Part shown: positions 58,122-64,000 of the stretch, one piece after another
How positions within the stretch are numbered: the first letter of the stretch is position 1
How the letters are laid out: each line of letters begins with the position of its first letter
Source: Streptomyces sp. NRRL S-646
GTDB taxonomy: Bacteria > Actinomycetota > Actinomycetes > Streptomycetales > Streptomycetaceae
Reading direction: 5' to 3'
NCBI RefSeq assembly: GCF_000720765.1
Contig: NZ_JODC01000012.1
Coordinates: forward strand, 124,001-188,000
Length of the DNA: 64,000 bases
Program-made: the position numbers and the translations under genes
Notes under the pieces: generated by a model
The model's database searches: none
Told to the model about the DNA's origin: nothing
The model's input: the letters and a program-made list of their open reading frames with translations, nothing else

Positions 58122-59747
58122 ATGGCCAAGGGGGTAAAGGTCGCCGTCATCAGCAGCGTCTTCGCTGTGATGGTGGGCGGCGCCGGATACGGCGCGTACA
58201 ACATCGTGTCCGCGCTGAACGGCGACGGGGGGTCGGGAGCAGCATCCGTGAAGACCGGTCCGCCGAGCAGCGACGAGATCAAGGAGACTTCGGCGAAGTT
58301 CTTCGCGGCCTGGGAGAAGGGCCGGGCGGCCCAGGCGGCGACGTACACGAACAACGACGCGGCGGCCGAACCACTGCTGACCTCCTTCGGCGACGCCGCG
58401 CACATCACCGGCGTGAAGATCACGCCCGGTACGGCGAACGGCGCGACGGTCCCTTACACGGTCAGGGCCACGGTGTCCTACGAGGGCAAGTCCAAGTCCC
58501 TGACCTACAAGAGCGAGCTGACCGTCGTGCGCGGGAAGACCACCGGGCGCGCGCTGGTCGACTGGCAGCCGTCCGTCGTCCATCCGCAGCTGCAGAAGGG
58601 CGACACCCTCTTCACCGGCGAGGCGGCGAACCCGCCGATCGAGGCCGTGGACCGGAACGGTGCCGTACTGACGAAGGAGAAGTACCCCTCGCTCGGCCCG
58701 GTCCTGGACACCCTGCGCGAGCGGTACGGCGACAAGGCGGGCGGCACCCCCGGCATCGAGCTGGCGATCAAGCACCAGTCCCCGGACGCGGGCGACACCT
58801 CGCTGCTCACCCTCGCCAAGGGCAGGGCCGGCAAGCTGCAGACCACGATCAGCGCGAGCGCGCAGGCGGCGGCCGAGACCGCGGTGAAGAGGTTCGCGCA
58901 GTCGTCGGTGGTGGCCGTCAAGCCCAGCACCGGTGAGGTGCTGGCGGTGGCCAACCACCGCAGGGACCAGTTCAACGCGGCCTTCCAGGGCGAGGTGGCG
59001 CCCGGCTCCACCATGAAGATCATCACCGCCGCGATGCTCATCGACAACGGCGTGACCTCGATGAACGGCCCGGCCCCCTGCACGCCGGACGCCGTATGGC
59101 AGGGGCAGACCTTCAAGAACCTCAAGAACATGAAGCCCAACGAGAACGCCACCCTCGCCAACAGCTTCCTGCGCTCCTGCAACACGGCCTTCATCAAGCT
59201 CATCGACGAGAAGCCGCTCTCGGACTCCTCGCTGACGACCGAGGCCCAGGACCGGTTCGGGCTCGGCCAGGACAATTGGAAGACCGGCATCGTCTCCTTC
59301 GACGGCAAGGTCCCCGCGGTCAGCGGCCCGGACCGGGCGGCGAACGCCATCGGCCAGGGCCAGGTCCAGATGAGCCCGCTGAACATGGCGTCGGTCACCG
59401 CGACCGCCATCACCGGCGCGTTCCGGCAGCCGTATCTTGTCTCCCCGAAGCTCGACGACCGTCAACTGGCCACCGCGAAGGGCCTGCCCGCGAGCACCGC
59501 CGCGCAGCTGAAGCAGATGATGCATCTCACCGCGACCCAGGGCACCGCGATGGAGGCGATGGCCGGGCTGCACGGCGACATCGGCGCGAAGACCGGCTCC
59601 GCGGAGGTCGACGGACAGGCCGTGTCCAACAGCTGGTTCACGGGCTTCAGCGGTGACATCGCGGCGGCGGCCATGACCGAGGAGGGCGGCCACGGCGGCA
59701 CGGCGGCCGGGCCGATTGTCGCAGCTGTGCTACGGACCGGCTCCTGA
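58122..59747 (+). CDS. Class B-like penicillin-binding protein with MecA-type N-domain (541 aa)
   Basis: A membrane-anchored transpeptidase. One N-terminal helix (about 6-28) is followed by an NTF2-like MecA_N domain (about 50-160) and the transpeptidase domain with S296-T-M-K299, S352-C-N354 and K490-T-G492, all intact. It probably cross-links peptidoglycan. It lies 119 bases after pmt and 99 before a paralogue (next gene) with the same layout. Such PBPs are non-essential in S. coelicolor and linked to wall integrity in sporulation (from memory). Confidence 0.93.
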   Translation: MAKGVKVAVISSVFAVMVGGAGYGAYNIVSALNGDGGSGAASVKTGPPSSDEIKETSAKFFAAWEKGRAAQAATYTNNDAAAEPLLTSFGDAAHITGVKITPGTANGATVPYTVRATVSYEGKSKSLTYKSELTVVRGKTTGRALVDWQPSVVHPQLQKGDTLFTGEAANPPIEAVDRNGAVLTKEKYPSLGPVLDTLRERYGDKAGGTPGIELAIKHQSPDAGDTSLLTLAKGRAGKLQTTISASAQAAAETAVKRFAQSSVVAVKPSTGEVLAVANHRRDQFNAAFQGEVAPGSTMKIITAAMLIDNGVTSMNGPAPCTPDAVWQGQTFKNLKNMKPNENATLANSFLRSCNTAFIKLIDEKPLSDSSLTTEAQDRFGLGQDNWKTGIVSFDGKVPAVSGPDRAANAIGQGQVQMSPLNMASVTATAITGAFRQPYLVSPKLDDRQLATAKGLPASTAAQLKQMMHLTATQGTAMEAMAGLHGDIGAKTGSAEVDGQAVSNSWFTGFSGDIAAAAMTEEGGHGGTAAGPIVAAVLRTGS

Positions 59748-59846
59748 AGTCACCCGTTGAGGACGGGACTCTAGGCTGTTGCCGTCGTTGGTTGGGATGG
59801 ATGTGGGCAACGGGGACCCTGGGGATCTCTCGGAGGAACGGGAACA

Positions 59847-61520
59847 GTGGGCAACAGAAGGCGCGTCGCCGAGCGACGGAAGACCAAACCCGCCGTGGTC
59901 GGCGGGATGATCGCCGTGGTGGTCGTCGGCGCCGGAGTCGGCGTCTACGCGCTGACCGGCGGCTCCGCGGCCGACGACCGGTCGACAGCGACGTCCTCGT
60001 CCACCGACGACAAGCCCAAGGTCAAGACCGGCCCGCTGTCCGCGACCGAGGTGCAGACCGCGGCCGAGCGGTTCCTCACGGGCTGGCAGCAGGGCAAGGT
60101 GACGCAGGCCGCCGCCGCCACGAACGACCCGGCGGCGGCCACCACCCTGCTGACCGGCTTCACCAAGGACGCCCACATCACGGGCGCCACCCTCACCGAG
60201 GGCACCCGCACCGGCGACAAGGTCCCCTTCACCGTCAAGGGCACGGTCTCCTACAAGGGCACGAAGATGCCGCTCTCGTACCGGAGTGCGCTGACGGTCG
60301 TACGCAAGAAGGAGGACGGCAAGCCGTACGTCGACTGGCACTCCTCCGTCGTCCACCCCGACCTGAAGGACGGCGACACCCTGGTCACCGGCGAGGCCGG
60401 GACGCCGCCGGTCAAGGCGTACGATCGGCACGGCGGCGAGCTGACGACCGCCAAGTACCCCTCGCTCGGCCCGGTCCTGGACGGTCTGCGGGAGAAGTAC
60501 GGCAAGACCGCCGGCGGCAAGGCGGGCGTGGAGCTGGACGTCGTACGGGGCAAGGCGTCACAGAAGGCCAAGCTGTCCGACAAGACGCTGCTGACGCTGA
60601 CCAAGGGCACGCCGGGCAAGGTGAACACGACCCTGAGCCCGGTCTTCCAGGCCGCGGCCGAGAAGCAGGTTGCCGCGAAGGACAGGTCCTCGGTCGTCGT
60701 CATGCGCCCGTCGACCGGCGAGATCCTCGCCGTCGCGAACCACAGCCCCAGCTTCAACGTGGCGTTCCAGGGATCCCTGGCCCCCGGCTCCACGATGAAG
60801 ATCGTGACCTCGACGATGCTGTTCGAGAAGGACCTCGTCCACCCCGACCAGTCGCACCCCTGCCCCAAGACGTACAAGCTCGCGGGCTGGACGTTCCACA
60901 ACGACGACAACTCCGAGATCAAGCAGGGCTCGTTCAAGCTGGCCTTCGGGGCCTCCTGCAACAACGCCTTCATCAACTTCGCGCCGAAGCTGTCCAACAG
61001 CGACCTGACGCAGGAGGCGCAACAGGTCTACGGCCTCGGTCTGAACAACTGGGCCATCGGCGTCCCGACCTTCGACGGCTCGGTCCCCGTGATGAGCGGC
61101 GCACAGATGGGCGCCTCGCTGATCGGGCAGGGCGGGGTGCGGATGAACCCGCTGAACATGGCGTCGGTGTCGTCGACGGTGGCGACCGGCTCCTTCCACC
61201 AGCCGTACCTGGTCGCCCCGTCGGTGGACCACCGCACACTGGCGAAGGCCTCGCGCACCATGTCGTCGAAGACGCAGGCCGAGCTGAAGGAGGTCATGTC
61301 CTACACGGCCTCCTACGGCACGGCGGCCAAGGCGATGGCGGGCATGTCGGGCTGCGGCGCCAAGACGGGCTCGGCCGAGGTCGACGGTCAGAAGAAGCCG
61401 AACGGCTGGTTCACCGCGTACTGCGGCGACCTGGCCGCGTCGGGTGTCGTCCAGGCGGGCGGCCACGGCGGCGACACAGCAGGGCCCATCGTGGCGGCAC
61501 TGCTGAAGATGGGCGGCTGA
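59847..61520 (+). CDS. Paralogous class B-like penicillin-binding protein (557 aa)
   Basis: It shares the layout and long collinear stretches with the upstream PBP: helix (about 15-37), MecA_N-type domain (about 60-175), transpeptidase motifs S315-T-M-K318, S370-C-N372 and K506-T-G508. The shared YPSLGPVLD, IGQG and PLNMASV blocks show tandem duplication; the rest has diverged. The start GTG 59847 follows GGAGGAACGGG. It is probably co-transcribed or has a weak promoter in the 99-bp gap. Confidence 0.93.
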   Translation: MGNRRRVAERRKTKPAVVGGMIAVVVVGAGVGVYALTGGSAADDRSTATSSSTDDKPKVKTGPLSATEVQTAAERFLTGWQQGKVTQAAAATNDPAAATTLLTGFTKDAHITGATLTEGTRTGDKVPFTVKGTVSYKGTKMPLSYRSALTVVRKKEDGKPYVDWHSSVVHPDLKDGDTLVTGEAGTPPVKAYDRHGGELTTAKYPSLGPVLDGLREKYGKTAGGKAGVELDVVRGKASQKAKLSDKTLLTLTKGTPGKVNTTLSPVFQAAAEKQVAAKDRSSVVVMRPSTGEILAVANHSPSFNVAFQGSLAPGSTMKIVTSTMLFEKDLVHPDQSHPCPKTYKLAGWTFHNDDNSEIKQGSFKLAFGASCNNAFINFAPKLSNSDLTQEAQQVYGLGLNNWAIGVPTFDGSVPVMSGAQMGASLIGQGGVRMNPLNMASVSSTVATGSFHQPYLVAPSVDHRTLAKASRTMSSKTQAELKEVMSYTASYGTAAKAMAGMSGCGAKTGSAEVDGQKKPNGWFTAYCGDLAASGVVQAGGHGGDTAGPIVAALLKMGG

Positions 61521-61557
61521 TCAGCGGCTTGAAGGGGCGTCCCGAAGGGGCGCCCTG

Positions 61558-61615
61558 AAGGGGCGCGGGGCTGTGTCGATTTGCGGCTCCGCCGCGCGGG
61601 CGCGATCAGCCGCAA
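61558..61615 (+). repeat. Dispersed repeat R1, copy E, with GAAGGGGCG triplication
   Basis: AGGGGCGCGGGGCTGTGTCG, hairpin GCGGC-TCC-GCCGC, then GCGGGCGCGATCAGCCGCAA. It is preceded from 61531 by two further GAAGGGGCG copies, giving three in 33 bases. It lies between convergent PBP and ssgE genes. Confidence 0.86.
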
Positions 61616-61634
61616 TGGCGCGGCGGACGAACAC

Positions 61635-61982
61635 TCAGCGACCAACAGGCGCCGCAGCCATATACGTGCGACGCAAGAACCGCAGCAGGGTCTTCGACTC
61701 GAACTGCACGACCGAAACACCCTGCGCCGAGTGGAACTCGACAACGGCCTGAACCCGGCCGCAAGGCCACACCCGCACCTCTCCGCTGCCGGCAGGTGCG
61801 CGCAGCCCCTGTTCCAGCAGGGAACGCGAGAAGCTCCATTCGTCCACCCCGGGCAGCCCGACCCGCACCTCACGCGGGTCGACCTCTGGGTCGTAGCGCA
61901 GGACCACCGGGACGGTCTCGTCCTCCGGTACCGCCGCATCCGTGACTATGTGGGCTCGTGCGTACTGCTCGACTACAGACAT
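61635..61982 (-). CDS. ssgE: SsgA-like protein (SALP), SsgE-like (115 aa)
   Basis: SALPs occur only in sporulating actinomycetes and steer septum placement and spore-wall steps. Family features: PVVLRYDPEVDPREVRVGLPG, the core WSFSRSLLEQGLRAPAGSGEVRVWP and C-terminal LLRFLRRTYMAAAPVG. It lacks the longer tail of SsgA. From memory the S. coelicolor SALP at this chromosomal site beside two PBPs is SsgE, reported to affect spore separation; I assign the name on that basis. The start ATG 61982 follows GAGAGGG; upstream in-frame codons lack a site. Confidence 0.82.
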   Translation of the reverse strand: MSVVEQYARAHIVTDAAVPEDETVPVVLRYDPEVDPREVRVGLPGVDEWSFSRSLLEQGLRAPAGSGEVRVWPCGRVQAVVEFHSAQGVSVVQFESKTLLRFLRRTYMAAAPVGR

Positions 61983-62143
61983 CGTGACGGCCCTCTCACG
62001 CTGCGTGTCCTGTGTGGAACCTGTGCGTCCACCCCCTCCCAATGTCCCACATTTTCCCGAGCGCGCCCCTTGGCGTCGGACAACTCACATGCACGGGGAA
62101 CTCATGCGCAGGGAACTGTGCACCACGGAGGAGCCCCTCGCTC

Positions 62144-62160
62144 TTGCAAGTCGTTCGCAA
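62144..62160 (+). promoter_or_regulatory. Nur-box-like operator overlapping the -35 of nikMN
   Basis: TTGCAA-GTCGT-TCGCAA matches the S. coelicolor Nur (nickel-responsive Fur family) box tTGCaa-N5-ttGCAA at 11 of 12 half-site positions. The first half is also the -35; a -10 (CATTAT 62166-62171 or TATCAT 62169-62174) follows, ending about 7-10 bases before the GTG start, so the mRNA is likely leaderless. Confidence 0.65.
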
Positions 62161-62180
62161 CAAGGCATTATCATCGAAAG

Positions 62181-63224
62181 GTGCATGTGCCTGACGGATT
62201 CATCAACGCCCCCGTCTCCGCCGCGACCGGAGTCCTCGCCGCGGGCGCCATCGCGGTGAGCCTGCGCGGCGCCCGCCGCGAGCTGGACGAGCGGACGGCG
62301 CCACTGGCGGGACTGGTGGCGGCGTTCATCTTCGCGGTGCAGATGCTGAACTTCCCCGTCGCAGCGGGGACCAGCGGGCATCTGCTCGGCGGTGCGCTCG
62401 CCGCGATCCTCGTCGGCCCCTTCACCGGTGTCCTGTGCGTGTCCGTCGTCCTGCTGATGCAGGGCATCCTCTTCGCGGACGGCGGCCTGACCGCGCTCGG
62501 CGTGAACATCACGGACATGGCGATCGTCACGACGGTCGTCGGATACGCCGTCTTCCGCGGCCTGGTGAAGGTGCTCCCGCGGGGGCGGCGCTCGGTGACC
62601 GTCGCCTCCTTCGTCGCCGCGCTCCTCTCGGTGCCGGGCGCGGCGGTCGCCTTCACGCTGATCTACGCCGTCGGCGGCACCACGGACGTCTCCATCGGCA
62701 AGGTCGCCACCGCGATGATCGGCGTACACGTACTGATCGGGATCGGCGAGGCGGCGATCACGGGGCTGACGGTGGGCGCGGTGATCGCCGTACGCCCGGA
62801 TCTCGTGTACGGCGCGCGCGGCCTGGAGCAGAAGCTCAAGCTGCGGGTGAACGGCGAACTCGTGGACGCCCCGGCGCGCCCGGCGCCCGTCGCAGCGCGC
62901 ACGTCCCGCCGCGCGCTGTGGATCACCGGCCTGGTCACCTCCCTCGTCCTGGCGGGCTTCGTCAGCTTCTACGCCTCCTCGAACCCCGACGGCCTGGAGA
63001 AGGTCGCCCACGACAAGGGCATCGACAGCAGGGCCCGGAAGCACGCCTCCGACGGCTCCCCGCTCGCCGGTTACGGCGTCAAGGACGTGGCGGACGCCCG
63101 CCTCTCCGGCGGCCTCGCGGGCGTGATCGGCGTCGGCGTGACCGTCGTCGCGGGCAGCACGGTGTTCTGGGTGGTGCGCAGGCGCCGTACGAACGACGCC
63201 TCTCCTGTCGGCACGGGCGTCTGA
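62181..63224 (+). CDS. nikM: ECF metal transporter substrate-specific protein, NikM/CbiM fused to a PDGLE (NikN/CbiN-like) domain (347 aa)
   Basis: The integral-membrane S-component for Ni2+ or Co2+ uptake. The N-terminal VHVPDGFIN is the hallmark: the residues after the initiator form the metal site, His2 being essential in the family. The CbiM core (about 1-225) has about six helices with FPVAAGTSGHLLGG. The C-terminal part (about 250-347) has two helices around NPDGLEKVAHDKG, the PDGLE domain. GTG 62181 is the only start giving the required N-terminus. The upstream Nur-like box favours nickel over cobalt (inference). Confidence 0.9.
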   Translation: MHVPDGFINAPVSAATGVLAAGAIAVSLRGARRELDERTAPLAGLVAAFIFAVQMLNFPVAAGTSGHLLGGALAAILVGPFTGVLCVSVVLLMQGILFADGGLTALGVNITDMAIVTTVVGYAVFRGLVKVLPRGRRSVTVASFVAALLSVPGAAVAFTLIYAVGGTTDVSIGKVATAMIGVHVLIGIGEAAITGLTVGAVIAVRPDLVYGARGLEQKLKLRVNGELVDAPARPAPVAARTSRRALWITGLVTSLVLAGFVSFYASSNPDGLEKVAHDKGIDSRARKHASDGSPLAGYGVKDVADARLSGGLAGVIGVGVTVVAGSTVFWVVRRRRTNDASPVGTGV

Positions 63225-63225
63225 C

Positions 63226-63987
63226 ATGGGCGCCGGGCACGCACACAGGCTCTACCGGCACGGGCACTCCCCCGTGCACGCCCTGCCGCCGCACACCAAG
63301 CTCGCCGCCGCCTTCGCGTTCGTGGTGGTCGTGGTGTCGACGCCGCGGGAGGCGGTGTGGGCGTTCGGCGTCTACGCCGTGCTGCTCGCAGTCGTCGCGC
63401 AGCTCGCGCGCGTGCCCGCCGCCTTCCTGCTCAAGCGGCTGCTGATCGAGGTGCCGTTCGTCGCGTTCGCGGTGCTGATGCCGTTCGTGGCGGAGGGCGA
63501 GCGGGTGGACGTCCTGGGCCTCTCGCTGAGCGTGAACGGCCTGTGGGGCGCCTGGAACGTGCTCGCGAAGGGCACGCTGGGTGTCGCCGCGTCCGTCCTG
63601 CTGGCCTCCACGACCGAACTGCGCGAACTCCTCCTCGGCCTGCAGCGGTTGAAGCTCCCGCCATTGCTGGTGCAGATCGCGTCCTTCATGATCCGCTACG
63701 GCGACGTCATCACGGACGAGATGCGGCGGATGCGGATCGCCCGGGAGTCCCGGGGCTTCGAGGCGCGGGGCGTGCGGCACTGGGGCGTGCTCGCGAAGTC
63801 GGCCGGCGCCCTGTTCATCCGCTCCTACGAGCGCGGGGAGCGCGTCCACCTGGCCATGGTCAGCCGCGGTTACGCCGGTTCGATGCCGGTGATCGACGAA
63901 GTGACCGCGTCCAGAGCCCAGTGGTCGTACGCCCTCACGCTCCCCCTCGCCGCCCTCGCCGTCTGCCTGCTGGGATGGACCCTGTGA
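63226..63987 (+). CDS. nikQ: ECF metal transporter T-component NikQ/CbiQ (253 aa)
   Basis: The transmembrane coupling subunit that links NikM to its ATPase. It has about five helices, a conserved cytoplasmic coupling region RRMRIARESRGFEARG and a second signature RSYERGERVHLAMVSRGY, both typical of EcfT-family A-R-G motifs. It starts two bases after the nikMN stop and its stop overlaps the next start (GTGA). Confidence 0.92.
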   Translation: MGAGHAHRLYRHGHSPVHALPPHTKLAAAFAFVVVVVSTPREAVWAFGVYAVLLAVVAQLARVPAAFLLKRLLIEVPFVAFAVLMPFVAEGERVDVLGLSLSVNGLWGAWNVLAKGTLGVAASVLLASTTELRELLLGLQRLKLPPLLVQIASFMIRYGDVITDEMRRMRIARESRGFEARGVRHWGVLAKSAGALFIRSYERGERVHLAMVSRGYAGSMPVIDEVTASRAQWSYALTLPLAALAVCLLGWTL

Positions 63988-64000
63988 GTACTCCTTCTCT
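63984..64000 (+). CDS. nikO: Start of the next gene, presumed ECF ATPase NikO/CbiO (cut by window end)
   Basis: GTG at 63984 overlaps the nikQ stop and reads VSTPS to the edge. The ATPase normally follows MN-Q, so this is probably its first codons; five residues cannot prove it. Confidence 0.45.

Noticed and set aside
61983..62180. Cobalamin riboswitch before the CbiM-like gene
   Set aside because: The B12-box sequence and its neighbouring stems are not visible, and the promoter sits too close to the start to leave room for a 200-base leader.

Overview
The window is about 70% GC with short or overlapping gene junctions, many GTG starts and dispersed GC-rich intergenic repeats. It encodes an SsgA-like sporulation protein, LAETG-type sortase substrates and conservon-type kinases. 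This points to a Streptomyces chromosome. From memory, unchecked by any search, the core gene order mfd ... glmU-prs-rplY-pth ... ppc ... galTEK ... ispE-rsmA-rpf-tatD-rsmI-pmt-PBP-ssgE-nikMN resembles the mid-chromosome of S. coelicolor.

Layout. 1-5.8 kb: mfd (cut by the left edge) and a MacB/LolCDE-like ABC exporter pair. 6.2-11 kb: an EmrB-type drug exporter, a DUF485/solute:sodium symporter pair and a coiled-coil protein. 11.2-16.9 kb: an accessory island of polymorphic-toxin and SUKH-immunity genes. It holds a 1079-residue deaminase/SUKH-4 fusion with a collagen-like linker and a WHH-nuclease/SUKH fusion in one operon, diverging from a YwqJ-type deaminase and a SUKH-3 gene. 16.9-19.4 kb: an orphan histidine kinase, a frameshifted HTH/LAGLIDADG-like gene and tRNA-Gln(TTG). 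19.4-23.5 kb: glmU, prs, rplY and pth. 23.5-31 kb: a sortase substrate, ppc, a fatty-acid desaturase with its TetR regulator, a CsbD-like protein, a VOC protein and tam. 31-33.4 kb: MarR, LuxR and GNAT genes around a repeat-rich junction with a 39-bp direct duplication. 33.5-38.9 kb: galactose operon galTEK diverging from a sugar symporter. 39-43.5 kb: a LuxR regulator lacking its phospho-acceptor and two tandem PQQ-propeller membrane proteins. 43.7-50 kb: ABC-F protein, Tat-exported peptidoglycan amidase, nitrate-sensor-type kinase and MHYT membrane protein. 50-56.2 kb: ispE, rsmA, rpf, tatD, a zinc-ribbon protein and rsmI. 56.3-61.5 kb: protein O-mannosyltransferase and two paralogous penicillin-binding proteins. 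61.6-64 kb: ssgE and an ECF metal transporter (nikMN-nikQ-nikO start) behind a sequence matching the Nur nickel-regulator box.

Themes. Much of the window serves envelope building and sporulation: UDP-GlcNAc, PBPs, Rpf, amidase, mannosyltransferase, sortase substrate and SsgE. The strongest candidate for an under-described system is the toxin/immunity island, where two putative toxins are fused in one chain to their own immunity-type domains and no secretion signal is visible. Other notable points are the Nur-like box, the degenerate response regulator, the nested intergenic repeats and the one-base frameshift beside the tRNA.
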